Shown: positions 38,898 to 47,445, counted from the stretch's first letter. The stretch: 64,000 nt of DNA from Rhodoferax sp. (GCF_023700745.1 NZ_JAMPYG010000014.1:1-64000), one strand, 5' to 3'. Program-made: numbers and translations. Notes: generated by a model from the sequence alone, not told the origin.

Positions 38898-39425
38898 TCA
38901 TGCGTTGCCATCAGTGACGGCGATGGTTGATCTGTGCGTGCGAAGTGACTGCCACAAACTGAAAATAGACAATACTGCTGACGCTGGAACGATCACGCCG
39001 ACGACCCAGCTGGGCCAGCTCAAGGTGGCGATCTGCTCGTTCATCACAACTTGTTGCCTGACCATGTACCAGCCGGTCCACACGGTCAGCGCGAAAAACG
39101 TCAGGCTGCACGCCACATAGATAGGGAGAGCGCTGCGGCGAATGAAGCCTGGAAAATACTGAAGCAAGACGGTGACACGCGCAGCATCCGCATGGCGAAT
39201 ACTCGCGGCGATGCCCGAAAAGACCATCCAGATAAAGCAGGCGCGTGTCAGCTCTTCGGTCCATGAGAAAGGGGAATCCAGGAGCCTCCCAGCCACCTGG
39301 ACCAGAACCACAAGCACAATGGCCGCGACGGCGACGCCACACACGCCATCAGTCATCAACAACAACAACCGCGATGCCAGGGTAGGTCGGTCTGCGATCT
39401 GGTCAGGAGACAGGGGAGAACTCAT
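38898..39425 (-). CDS. TRAP transporter small permease (DctQ)
   Basis: Membrane protein of 175 residues with four hydrophobic segments. It carries the DctQ signature region PFSWTEELTRACFIWMVFSG followed by AASIRHADAARV. Spacing to the P subunit gene is 10 bp and to the M subunit 18 bp. It stabilises the large permease and may mediate docking of the binding protein. Confidence 0.9.
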   Translation of the reverse strand: MSSPLSPDQIADRPTLASRLLLLMTDGVCGVAVAAIVLVVLVQVAGRLLDSPFSWTEELTRACFIWMVFSGIAASIRHADAARVTVLLQYFPGFIRRSALPIYVACSLTFFALTVWTGWYMVRQQVVMNEQIATLSWPSWVVGVIVPASAVLSIFSLWQSLRTHRSTIAVTDGNA

Positions 39426-39435
39426 GGTGCTTCAC

Positions 39436-40431
39436 TCACTTCTTGCCAACAAAAGTCAGCGTCTTGTCAAAGAAGGCTTGGTCTTTCACGAGTTGCGCAA
39501 AGCGCGGGAAAAGGCCTTTGGCAACAGCCACAAAGGCCTTTTGTTGATCAGGCGTCAGGCTATTGACGGCCACACCCTTGGAAACCAGGAAGTCGATGGA
39601 TTGCTTGGCGTCGGCCGCGTCATTGGCAGCTTTCCAGGCTTCGGCTTCTACCGCGGCGGTTTCCAGTGCCTGCTTGTCTTTGTCAGACAAGCCACTGAAT
39701 TTGCCCGGGTTGATGGCAAGCACCCAGCCGTCGGCCATGTGGTTGGAGATCGTCGCGAATTTCTGCACTTCGTAAAGCTTCGCCGTCACCGGAATGTTGA
39801 TCGGGTTTTCCTGACCATCGACTACTTTCAATTGCAAGGCGTTGTACACCTCGCCAAAAGCCATGGGTGTGGGTGCCGCGCCCATCTTGCTGAAAAACTC
39901 GACCCACAGCGGGTTGTTGGGCACGCGGAACTTCATGCCGGCCAGGTCTTGCGGCGACTGGATCGGCTTGCGGGAATTTGTCATTTGACGGAAGGGGCGC
40001 TGCCACATGCTCAGGCCTTTGAGGCCGATACCGTTCAGGTCGCCAAGCAGTTCCTGCCCGAGGGGGCCCACCAGATAGTTGCGCAACTGCGCGTTGTCAT
40101 CGAACAGGTAGGGGATGGAGATGGCGGTGAATTTGGGATTGAAGTTGGCATACAGGGAAGTGGACAGCAACAGCATGTCCAGTGATCCGCCCGCCAATTG
40201 ACGCACGGCAGCAGAGGGGTCGCCGCCGTACAACTGGCCATTGGGAAACACCTTGATTTCCACCTCGCCGCCGGTCTTCGTTGCAACAATTTCAGCGTAT
40301 TTCTTTGCCGCCAGGGTGATTTCGGCGTTGTCAGGGTCAGGGGTGGACAGTGTGAACGTGGTTTTTGCCGATGCCCAGGTACCCGTCAGGGCAATCAAGC
40401 CAGAGAGGATCAGTGTTTTCAATTTCATCAT
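39436..40431 (-). CDS. TRAP transporter substrate-binding protein (DctP)
   Basis: Periplasmic binding protein of 331 residues, with a signal peptide ending ASA-K at about residue 22. The family motif FRVPNNPLWVEFFSKMGAAP carries the Arg that binds a substrate carboxylate in most TRAP P proteins, followed by the conserved VDGQENPINIP. A retained carboxylate-binding Arg would argue for an acid substrate such as a sugar acid, though some TRAP proteins take neutral polyols. ATG 40431 follows AGGAG with 7-nt spacing. It is first in the operon. Confidence 0.92.
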   Translation of the reverse strand: MMKLKTLILSGLIALTGTWASAKTTFTLSTPDPDNAEITLAAKKYAEIVATKTGGEVEIKVFPNGQLYGGDPSAAVRQLAGGSLDMLLLSTSLYANFNPKFTAISIPYLFDDNAQLRNYLVGPLGQELLGDLNGIGLKGLSMWQRPFRQMTNSRKPIQSPQDLAGMKFRVPNNPLWVEFFSKMGAAPTPMAFGEVYNALQLKVVDGQENPINIPVTAKLYEVQKFATISNHMADGWVLAINPGKFSGLSDKDKQALETAAVEAEAWKAANDAADAKQSIDFLVSKGVAVNSLTPDQQKAFVAVAKGLFPRFAQLVKDQAFFDKTLTFVGKK

Positions 40432-40443
40432 GGTGAATCTCCT

Positions 40444-40503
40444 AATGGTTATACCAATTTCTGTTGGTGCCGTAGCATAAGAAATTTAATTGGTATAACC
40501 AAT
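40444..40503 (-). promoter_or_regulatory. Promoter/operator of the TRAP-aldolase operon
   Basis: Two inverted-repeat boxes, AATGGT-TAT-ACCAAT at 40444-40458 and ATTGGT-ATA-ACCAAT at 40489-40503, match the TGGT-N3-ACCA consensus of FadR-subfamily GntR regulators. Their centres are 45 bp apart, about four helical turns, allowing cooperative or looped binding. On the minus strand a weak promoter (TTGGTT at 40502-40497, 17 bp, TATGCT at 40479-40474) has its -35 inside the outer box, and the inner box lies downstream of the start. The operon-encoded GntR protein is the natural candidate ligand. Confidence 0.7.
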
Positions 40504-40803
40504 TATGGAAAACCCTTAGAGCTGGTCGAACAGCAGTTCGATGCCCGGATGCGGCTGAAGATGATCGCTTCGCACGAAATGCAAAATCCCGGATTGCCGC
40601 GTCGCTGCGCTCCTTTCCATGACCCCGGACTGCATGGATCGCCACGGCCCGTGGCCTCGCGATGACGGCGCTGGTTCAAGGTCTGTGTTCGGTATCGGGC
40701 CGGATACGGGCGGTTCGCAATGACGGTCAATGATGCGATTTATCAAGGCCTTTTAGCCGCTAAACGCTACGCTGAAAGCCGCGACCCTTCTGGAAGGCAC
40801 ACC
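40504..40803. other. Intergenic region between the TRAP operon and nrdJ
   Basis: About 300 bp with no convincing gene. Its middle holds the dispersed repeat at 40585-40728. The last 80 bp before the reductase contain an open frame without family similarity. No cobalamin riboswitch landmark was recognised. Confidence 0.5.
40585..40728. repeat. Dispersed palindromic intergenic repeat, copy 2
   Basis: Units GGATTGCCGCGTCGCTGCGC (40591-40610), CATGGATCGCCACGG (40633-40647) with CCTCGCGATGACG (40654-40666), and TTCGCAATGACGG (40713-40725). The central unit is the reverse complement of the GCGAGGCC..GTGGCGATCCATGCA unit at 17309-17337, so the two arrays belong to one family. Confidence 0.65.
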
Positions 40804-42573
40804 ATGCAGATCACGCACACCACGCACATCACCGAAGCCATTGCCGACCATGTCTGGCGCACCCGGTACTGCTGGACTGAGGCCGGTCGTGTCCCGGAAC
40901 CTTCGATGGATGCCACCTGGGACCGGGTGGCGATGGCGGTGTCAAAGGCAGAACCGCATCACCGGAATGATTGGCGTGAGCACTTCCGGGCGATTTTGAG
41001 TGACTTCCGTTTTTTGCCGGGCGGCCGCATCCTGGCCGGTGCCGGTACTTCGCGCCACACCACGCTCTTCAATTGCTTTGTGGCCGGGACGCTGGAGGAT
41101 TCGATTCAGGGTATTTTCAACGCCTTGCGCGAAGCCATGATGACGTTGCAGGCGGGGGGCGGTGTCGGGGTCGACTTTTCGACCTTGCGGCCGGCGGGTT
41201 CGCAGGCGGTGGCCAGTGCGGGCGTGGCTTCGGGCCCGGTCTCGTTCATGGGCGTCTGGGAAGCCGCCAATGCCGTGCTCGAATCAAACAACATGCGCCG
41301 GGGGGCCATGATGGCCACGCTGCGCTGCGACCACCCTGACATTGAGGCCTTCATCGAAGCAAAAACTGCAGGTGCTGCCTTGTCCCATTTCAACCTCTCG
41401 GTCGCTATCACGGACGACTTCATGCGGGCTGTCGAAGAGGACAGCCCCTGGCCACTCGTCTTTCCTTTGGGTCAGCACCCCGTTCCTGTGGGCGCTGAGG
41501 TGTGCGAGCGGGTCTGGCCTGGCGACACCACGCCCCAGCTTTGCCTGGTACACCGGCGCATGCCGGCCCGCGCCTTGTGGGACAAGCTACTGGCAGCGCA
41601 ACTGGCCTGCGCCGAGCCCGGTGTGTTGTTCATTGACCGCATCAATCGGGCCAACAACCTCTGGTATAGCGAGTGCATTGCCACCACCAATCCCTGCGGC
41701 GAGGTGCCGCTGCCGCCTTATGGTGGCTGCAACCTGGGGTCCATCAATCTGACCCGGTTTGTGCAGGACCCCTTTGCCGAGCACGCCACGCTGGATTGGG
41801 CTGGCCTGAAGGCCGTGGCGGGTATTGCCACACGCTTTCTGGATGATGTGCATGACATCTCTCTGTTGCCGCTCAAGGCCCAGGACAAGGCAGTGCGCAC
41901 CAGCCGCAGAATCGGTCTGGGTATCACCGGCCTGGCCGATATGCTGGTCATGCTGGGTTTGCGCTACGGCTCTCAGGCCAGCCTCGACCTGACACGCGCC
42001 ATCATGGGCACCATCCGCGACATGGCCTACCGCACGTCGATCGAAATTGCCAAGGAGAAGGGCGCGTTTCCGGCCTTCGACAAAATCAAATATGGTGCCA
42101 GTCCGTTCGTGCTGGAGCTCTCACATGAACTCCAGGATGCGATTGCCGAGCACGGCATTCGCAACAGCCATTTGCTGGCGGTGGCCCCGGCAGGTGCCAT
42201 CAGCCTGCTCGCCAACCATGTGTCGAGCGGCATCGAACCCATTTTTGCGGTCACGACCACACGCAGCGTGCGCGGGGCCGATGGCCAGGCCGTGACGTTC
42301 CAGGTTGAAGACGCTGCCGCGCGTCAGTACAGGCAGTTGCCTGGATCCCACGCCGCCTTGCCGGCGCACATGGTAACGGTGGTCGACATCAGTCCCGAAG
42401 CACAGTTGCACATGATGGCGGTGGTGCAATCCTGCGTGGACGGCGCGGTTTCCAAAACAGTGCGTCTGCCGCAAAATGCCGGCCCGCTGGACCTTGAACT
42501 TGTCCTGCTGCAGGCCTGGGAGCTGGGGCTCAAAGGCTGTGCGGTTTACCGCGAGGGCTGCGCCAGCGCGTGA
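40804..42573 (+). CDS. nrdJ: Adenosylcobalamin-dependent ribonucleotide reductase (class II)
   Basis: Reductase of 589 residues that makes deoxyribonucleotides without oxygen. It has the first active-site Cys in LFNCFVAGTLEDS, the loop GGGVGVDFSTLRPAGS, and the finger-loop motif NPCGEVPLPPYGGCNLGSINL carrying the Asn, radical Cys and Glu. The end is compact: KGCAVYREGCASA, with two Cys six residues apart that could be the C-terminal redox pair. A zinc-finger tail seen in longer class II enzymes is absent. ATG 40804 is chosen over an open frame from 40720 because homology begins near residue 10. It overlaps the convergent next gene by 28 bp. Confidence 0.9.
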   Translation: MQITHTTHITEAIADHVWRTRYCWTEAGRVPEPSMDATWDRVAMAVSKAEPHHRNDWREHFRAILSDFRFLPGGRILAGAGTSRHTTLFNCFVAGTLEDSIQGIFNALREAMMTLQAGGGVGVDFSTLRPAGSQAVASAGVASGPVSFMGVWEAANAVLESNNMRRGAMMATLRCDHPDIEAFIEAKTAGAALSHFNLSVAITDDFMRAVEEDSPWPLVFPLGQHPVPVGAEVCERVWPGDTTPQLCLVHRRMPARALWDKLLAAQLACAEPGVLFIDRINRANNLWYSECIATTNPCGEVPLPPYGGCNLGSINLTRFVQDPFAEHATLDWAGLKAVAGIATRFLDDVHDISLLPLKAQDKAVRTSRRIGLGITGLADMLVMLGLRYGSQASLDLTRAIMGTIRDMAYRTSIEIAKEKGAFPAFDKIKYGASPFVLELSHELQDAIAEHGIRNSHLLAVAPAGAISLLANHVSSGIEPIFAVTTTRSVRGADGQAVTFQVEDAAARQYRQLPGSHAALPAHMVTVVDISPEAQLHMMAVVQSCVDGAVSKTVRLPQNAGPLDLELVLLQAWELGLKGCAVYREGCASA

Positions 42574-42980
42574 TCGATACTCTTTTTCAATTCGAGGCCG
42601 GAGAACTGGGTCAGGTCGCTGGCCACGCTGTGCTGCAGTGCTTTGCTGGCGGCCAGGCTCAGCAGGGGTTTGATTGTGCCCAGCATCGGACTGTTGGCAA
42701 TCAGCACCAGTGAATTGCAACGTTGTGCGGCAACCGCGTCGTTGAGGTAATTGGCCAGTCCATCAGCAAAGTCGGCTCGGGCCTTGTCCTGGGCCTCGGT
42801 GTGGGGCTCGAACTGGGTGCCGGCGTGGCCCGTGCGGCCATGGCCCTTGTTGTCCTCGCCGGTCAGGCGGGTGCGCGGAAATACAAAGTCAGTCAACTCG
42901 GTGAGCGAGTGATCCGAGGCATGCCGTTCGAAACAACGTGCCCGTTCGCCATTGGCAATCAAAATCCAGGTCTTTTCCAT
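42546..42980 (-). CDS. Host_attach-family protein (eRF1-like fold)
   Basis: Protein of 144 residues with the family start TWILIANGERARCFER, the middle GHGRTGHAGTQFEPHTEAQDKARADFADGLANYL and the C-terminal NSLVLIANSPMLGTIKPLLS. The name comes from a proposed plant-attachment role, but the domain resembles release-factor-like RNA-binding folds and its function is not settled. It follows groEL2 by 24 bp on the same strand and is probably cotranscribed. Its 3' end overlaps nrdJ convergently. Confidence 0.85.
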   Translation of the reverse strand: MEKTWILIANGERARCFERHASDHSLTELTDFVFPRTRLTGEDNKGHGRTGHAGTQFEPHTEAQDKARADFADGLANYLNDAVAAQRCNSLVLIANSPMLGTIKPLLSLAASKALQHSVASDLTQFSGLELKKSIDHALAQPSR

Positions 42981-43004
42981 GATGGTCCTCTGGGTGGGTT
43001 TGGG

Positions 43005-44642
43005 TTAATACATCGAGGCCATACTGCCCTCGGGCAGCTGTGCCTCCGGTTCGGAAGATGGCTTGGGCGCCGTGGCAATCATGCAATCGGTGGTCAGGAT
43101 CAGGCTGGCAATCGACGCTGCGTTTTGCAAGGCCAGCCTTGTCACCTTGGCCGGGTCGATCACCCCCATCTGCAGTAGGTCGCCATAAGTGCGGGTGGCC
43201 GCGTTGTAGCCAAAGGCCGGGTCGGGCGATTCGTCAACCCGGTTCAAAATGACCGATGGCTCGTCGCCCGCGTTGCTCACAATGCGCCGCAAGGGTTCTT
43301 CCACCGCGCGCGTCACCAGGCGGATGCCCGAGGATTCATCCAGCGTGCTGCCACTCAAACTGGTCAGCGATCGGCGCGCCCGCAACAGGGCCACGCCGCC
43401 GCCCGGAACAATGCCTTCTTCAACCGCTGCGCGGGTGGCGTGCAAGGCGTCTTCCACCCGCAGTTTGCGTTCCTTCAGCTCGGTCTCGGTGGCTGCGCCG
43501 ACCTTGATCAGGGCCACACCGCCGGACAGCTTGGCGGCCCGCTCGTCGAGCTTTTCGCGGTCGTAGTCACTGTTGGCCTGCTCGCGTTCCTTGCGAATGG
43601 TGGCAATCCTGTCCTTGATGGTCGTGGGCTTGCCGGCGCCCCCGATCAACGTGGTGGTTTCCTTGGTGATTTCGGCACGCGTGGCGCGCCCGAGGTCCGA
43701 CAGCTTGACCTTGGCCAGCGTCAGCCCCACCTCGTCACTCACCACGGTGCCACCGGTCAGTACCGCGATGTCCTGCACCATGGCCTTGCGCCGGTCGCCA
43801 AAACCGGGGGCCTTGACGGCACAGGTACGCAAGGTGCCGCGGATCGTGTTGATGACCAGTGCCGCCAGCGAGTCGTTGTCCAGGTCCTCGGCGATCACCA
43901 GCAGGGGGCGGCCTGCCTTGACGATCTCTTCAAGCAGCGGCAACAGGTCCTTGAGCGACGACAACCGGCCCTCGCACAACAAAATCGCCACATCTTCCAG
44001 CACGGCGCTTTGCCGCTCGGCGTTGTTGATGAAGTAGGGCGACAAAAAGCCCCGGTCAAACTGCATGCCTTCCACCACCTCAAGCACGCTCTCCAGACCG
44101 GAGCCGTCCTCGATCGAGATGGCGCCCTCGCGCCCCACTTTGTCGATGGCGTTGGCCAGCAGGTCGCCAATCGAACGGTCATTGTTGGCCGAAATCGCGG
44201 CCACATGGGCAATCTCCTGCGACGTGGCGCAGGGTCGGGCTATGGTCTTGAGTTCGGCCACCAGGGTGCTGATGGCCAGCTCAATGCCGCGTTTGAGGTC
44301 CATCGGGTTCATGCCGCCAGCGAGGTAGCGCAAGCCTTCCTGGATCATGCCGTGGGCGAGCACGGTGGCGGTGGTGGTGCCGTCGCCGGCCATTTCACTG
44401 GTGCGCGCCGCCACCTCGCGCAGCAGTTGCGCGCCCATGTTTTCAAACGGGTCTTCGAGTTCGATCGACTTGGCCACCAACACACCAGAGTTCACGATCT
44501 GCGGCGGCCCGAAGTCGCGCTCCAGAATCACGGTGCGCCCGCGCGGCCCCAGGGTGACCTTGACGGCTTCGGCCAGCGCGTCCACGCCACTGCGGATTTT
44601 TGCGCGGGCGTCGTCATGGAAAAGGAGTTTTTTGGGGCTCAT
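43005..44642 (-). CDS. groEL2: GroEL paralogue without adjacent groES
   Basis: Chaperonin of 545 residues, colinear with E. coli Gro[12 protein letters not shown] (Asp87) and [15 protein letters not shown] (Asp398 equivalent) are present. But the ATP-site segment that reads ITKDG in E. coli reads IVNSG here, putting Ser52 in place of Asp52, a residue needed for efficient ATP hydrolysis. The C-terminus lacks the usual Gly-Gly-Met repeats and ends EGSMASMY. No groES lies beside it; the main groESL pair is presumably elsewhere. It probably forms an operon with the Host_attach gene. Confidence 0.93.
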   Translation of the reverse strand: MSPKKLLFHDDARAKIRSGVDALAEAVKVTLGPRGRTVILERDFGPPQIVNSGVLVAKSIELEDPFENMGAQLLREVAARTSEMAGDGTTTATVLAHGMIQEGLRYLAGGMNPMDLKRGIELAISTLVAELKTIARPCATSQEIAHVAAISANNDRSIGDLLANAIDKVGREGAISIEDGSGLESVLEVVEGMQFDRGFLSPYFINNAERQSAVLEDVAILLCEGRLSSLKDLLPLLEEIVKAGRPLLVIAEDLDNDSLAALVINTIRGTLRTCAVKAPGFGDRRKAMVQDIAVLTGGTVVSDEVGLTLAKVKLSDLGRATRAEITKETTTLIGGAGKPTTIKDRIATIRKEREQANSDYDREKLDERAAKLSGGVALIKVGAATETELKERKLRVEDALHATRAAVEEGIVPGGGVALLRARRSLTSLSGSTLDESSGIRLVTRAVEEPLRRIVSNAGDEPSVILNRVDESPDPAFGYNAATRTYGDLLQMGVIDPAKVTRLALQNAASIASLILTTDCMIATAPKPSSEPEAQLPEGSMASMY

Positions 44643-44780
44643 GGTGGTTCCCTTGATCTGTGACCTGGCTTGATGCTAGGACTGAGTCATTGCGTCATGA
44701 ATGAGAAATCTCAATGGAGCAGAAGTTAAGCGACTCAAAATAAAGCACGGCTCTGGACAGCCCCAGAAAAGGTGATGACC

Positions 44781-45269
44781 ATGAAAAATTTTTCAATCAA
44801 ACTGTTGCGCGGTGCCACTCTGGCATCGATCCTGTTGCTGTGGGGGTGTGCCCTGGAGGTGGAAAACACCAAGGCGGCGGAAGAACTGGCGCGGCTGTCA
44901 CAACCGCCCGGTTCGGTCTATACCGGCTGGCGCGTTTTTCAGGACCGGTGCGCGGGATGCCATGGTGCACCTGCCACCGGCACGGTGACTGCGCCCGATC
45001 TGTTGCCCATCGTTCGCAACATGGGCCCGCGCCGGTTTGTTGGCCTGGTGCTGATGCGCTACGACTGGAGTCTGCCGGTCGCGCAGGCCGGTGTTGACAG
45101 CGCCGCGCGAGAAGCTCTGATCGAAGGCGTCATGCGGCGCCAGGAGGGTGCGCTCATCATGCCCGAGTGGCAAGGAGAACCCCGGGTGAATGCCCATATC
45201 ATGGATCTTTATGCCTACCTCTCGGCGCGCGCTCAAGGCACGCAGGGCCCAGAGCGCCCGATGCCGTAG
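44781..45269 (+). CDS. Lipoprotein mono-haem cytochrome c
   Basis: Periplasmic electron carrier of 162 residues. The signal peptide ends in lipobox LWGC (Cys23), the haem motif is CAGCH at residues 57-61, and a likely distal Met ligand lies in MPEWQGEPRVN. SD AAAAGG with 8-nt spacing favours ATG 44781 over the ATG at 44775. The C-terminus VNAHIMDLYAYLSAR is the closing helix of class I cytochromes. A second, deleted copy lies at 55467-55670. The redox partner is not evident. Confidence 0.88.
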   Translation: MKNFSIKLLRGATLASILLLWGCALEVENTKAAEELARLSQPPGSVYTGWRVFQDRCAGCHGAPATGTVTAPDLLPIVRNMGPRRFVGLVLMRYDWSLPVAQAGVDSAAREALIEGVMRRQEGALIMPEWQGEPRVNAHIMDLYAYLSARAQGTQGPERPMP

Positions 45270-45307
45270 CGCTGGCCGTGTTGCCAACAAAGACCGGACT
45301 CATCCCG

Positions 45308-45457
45308 ATGATGATTTTCTGGTGCGTGGTCATGGGGCTTTTGTACATGGGGATGACGCATTACCTCAAGCCCAGGCAAGTCCAGCTGCTCGCCAATGGT
45401 GATCTGCTGATCAATCGGTCACATGACTGGGACGGTGAGGTCCCTTTCAGTCGTTAA
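45308..45457 (+). pseudogene. Possible truncated retropepsin-like aspartic protease, N-terminal piece
   Basis: A 49-codon frame from ATG 45308 encodes one TM segment (MIFWCVVMGLLYMGMTHYL), then PRQVQLLANGDLLINRSHD. This resembles the start of membrane-anchored clan AA aspartic proteases just before their GHF and DTGA motifs. The frame then ends at TAA 45455 without any catalytic motif. It reads as an N-terminal remnant; a genuine tiny membrane protein is the alternative. Confidence 0.35.
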
Positions 45458-45930
45458 GAGGCAGCACTTGGCGCACCGTGCACTTCCGCCGATAGACGCG
45501 CCAGGACTTGCTCATTTGCTTCCGCCAGGAAACTCGCCAGCGGTCGGTAGTGTTCCACCGTGTCGAACGTCTGCTGCCATACAACCAGCGTAGCGTCACC
45601 TTGTTGGCGGAGCTCAATTCTGAGGATGAAGTAATGATCATCTGACGGATGTTCGATCTCGACAAGGTGGTCCGGTTCAGCGCGCAGGAGACGATACTCG
45701 TTCGGGTAGTCCTTACCGTCGGGGCCGTGCAGGGTGAGGTACCACTTGCCTCCCGCACGAAAATCAAAATGGTGAATCGTGCTGCTGAAGCCCTCCGGAC
45801 CCCACCATCTGGCAACTCTAAGAGGATCGCGTATTGCGGCGAAGACCTGGGCAGTCGTTGCCTGAATGGTCTTGGTTCTTGCGTCAGTGCGCGCGTTGGC
45901 TGGTTCCATGCTATGTGTTGAGTGATCCAT
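45454..45930 (-). CDS. SRPBCC-domain protein (AHSA1-like)
   Basis: Protein of 158 residues with the START/Bet-v1 fold of the AHSA1 family: TIQATTAQVFAAIRDPLRVARWWGPEGF near the N-terminus, FDFRAGGKWYLTLHGPDG in the centre, and LVVWQQTFDTVEHYRPLASF near the end. Members bind small hydrophobic ligands; the ligand is unknown here. It converges with the short protease-like fragment and overlaps its stop. Confidence 0.85.
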   Translation of the reverse strand: MDHSTHSMEPANARTDARTKTIQATTAQVFAAIRDPLRVARWWGPEGFSSTIHHFDFRAGGKWYLTLHGPDGKDYPNEYRLLRAEPDHLVEIEHPSDDHYFILRIELRQQGDATLVVWQQTFDTVEHYRPLASFLAEANEQVLARLSAEVHGAPSAAS

Positions 45931-46095
45931 GAATCCCTTGGGCGGTGCTGTGTAGGCGTATCAAGACGACGCGGGCCACAACCCCTGAAGATCAAATGAA
46001 AGTTGCCGCTGGTGCAGATCGACAACAGGTAAATGGTGGAGTTGAAGCGTGCGTACTAGATTTTGCGCTCATGTCAGGTCGGCAACAGCGCATCG

Positions 46096-46815
46096 CTAAA
46101 TTGCCTTCGCAGTGATGTTGATCGTTATGCCGCTGTCCGTGGTCGACATGTTGAACTGGGTAAGGCTCGGTATGCCGCCACCCGTAATGGTGTATGTCAT
46201 GCTCCCCGTTCCCGCCAGAGCGCCCAGGGCGTCGTATATGTTGGTGGTGATCGTCATGTCGAGTGTGTTGTAGGAGCTCCCCGCCGTGGCCAGGTAGGTG
46301 CCCGTTTCACGGCCTGTCAGGATTGCTTTTGTGCTGTCGGTATAACAGGTGAAAACACCCAGGTTGCCAGATTGCCCAACCGAGGCTGTGTCAGGATAAA
46401 CAACCGGGCTGGCGGCCTCGCAGTAACTTCCCGTCGTGCTGTAAGCCAGCGGTTCGTAGGAAAAATTCAGGTAGGAGGTCGAAAAGGAGTTCAGCGGGGC
46501 TGACTGACCGGCAATAGTCAAGGTGCCGTTCACAGTTTCGGTTGTTTGAACGGCTACCGTGCCGTTGAATGTGGTGCTTGTGCCTGCACCAAGGGTGATT
46601 GTGAGTGAGCCCGTGACCGGGTAGGTGTTGACGCCATCAATGGCGCTGCCGGTGACATTCAGGGTACTTTGAAGGCCGTTCGTGTAGGCGTAAATCAGTG
46701 CGTCTTGCACTGGAAAACTCGTTACAGCGGGGGGTAGCGCATCGCCGCCGCCACCGCATCCGGCCAGCAGTGCCATCGCACTGCACACAAAAGTGGTTTT
46801 GATGAGTTTGAACAT
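46096..46815 (-). CDS. Hypothetical lipoprotein
   Basis: Protein of 239 residues from ATG 46815, which follows AAAAGGATTCAAA; an upstream ATG at 46851 lacks an SD. The signal peptide ends in lipobox LAGC (Cys20) followed by Gly-Gly-Gly-Gly-Asp, so it is probably a surface or periplasmic lipoprotein. The rest is rich in Thr, Ser and Gly with alternating short beta-like stretches (GSLTITLGAGTSTTF, GSMTYTITGGGIP) and two Cys that could pair (YCEAA, FTCYT). I do not recognise a domain. Confidence 0.75.
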   Translation of the reverse strand: MFKLIKTTFVCSAMALLAGCGGGGDALPPAVTSFPVQDALIYAYTNGLQSTLNVTGSAIDGVNTYPVTGSLTITLGAGTSTTFNGTVAVQTTETVNGTLTIAGQSAPLNSFSTSYLNFSYEPLAYSTTGSYCEAASPVVYPDTASVGQSGNLGVFTCYTDSTKAILTGRETGTYLATAGSSYNTLDMTITTNIYDALGALAGTGSMTYTITGGGIPSLTQFNMSTTDSGITINITAKAI

Positions 46816-46941
46816 TTTGAATCCTTTTGGTCCTTGCATTTGTAAACTCATGGTAGGGCGGCATCCATTTCAGGTGTTGATAACTCTCATCTCCGGTTTT
46901 CACTAGCGGTCCAAAAATGAAGACGTGCCGTTGGCGCAGAC

Positions 46942-47223
46942 ATGACTCTCGGTAGCGGTGGCCGGTTGAGCAAGTGGTACATTTTCAGCAAAGACAAACC
47001 CATCTCGCCATCATGCGCGCTATCACCACCTGCTCGAACGAAGCACACAGGGCTGAAGTTGTCCGGCTACAGTTTTGATCCGGCAGCATCCAAAAGCGCC
47101 ACACCAAAAGAGATAGCTGATGATTTGGCCGGGCTTGGAATCACCATTACGGATGACACGGTGCGCAAGTATTTGAAGGCAGCGGTAAAGTCCGTACTAC
47201 CCGCAATCCCGCGCAAGTCATAA
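46942..47223 (+). pseudogene. Fragment of an HTH-like hypothetical protein
   Basis: The last part of this 93-codon frame, TPKEIADDLAGLGITITDDTVRKYLKAAV, looks like a helix-turn-helix C-terminal module found in small accessory or mobile-element proteins. The first half (to about codon 32) has no such character, and the change falls at the 12-mer ACCACCTGCTCG at 47025-47036. It is probably a 3' fragment joined to unrelated DNA, though a short expressed protein cannot be excluded. Confidence 0.4.
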
Positions 47224-47445
47224 CCCTAAACCGAATTCGGTAATGACCAAACCGAATTGAGTCACATCACGGTTCACATTCCCGAAACTCACTCTCATTC
47301 CCATTCCCGCAACGCTACTCAGCACCGCGGGTCCTTATGAAAGTGAATCGTGAATTTTTAAGACATCGTTCAAGCAAGCAAGGAATTGCTAGATGACAAG
47401 GCCGCTGCGGCAGTGCTGGACAGACTGGGTCTAACCACCTGCTCG
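47025..47445. repeat. 12-bp direct repeats bracketing about 400 bp
   Basis: ACCACCTGCTCG is present at 47025-47036 and 47434-47445 in the same orientation. The right copy begins exactly where UmuC homology stops; the left copy coincides with the change of character in the HTH-like frame. This suggests recombination or insertion at the repeat. Confidence 0.5.

Noticed and set aside
40504..40803. Cobalamin riboswitch upstream of the B12-dependent reductase
   Set aside because: I looked for a B12-box-like core and paired arms and saw none; the region is mainly dispersed repeat.
44643..44780. Fnr-type site (TTGAT-N4-ATCAA) or CIRCE element in the groEL2/cytochrome intergenic region
   Set aside because: Only partial TTGAT-like matches are present and there is no CIRCE inverted repeat.
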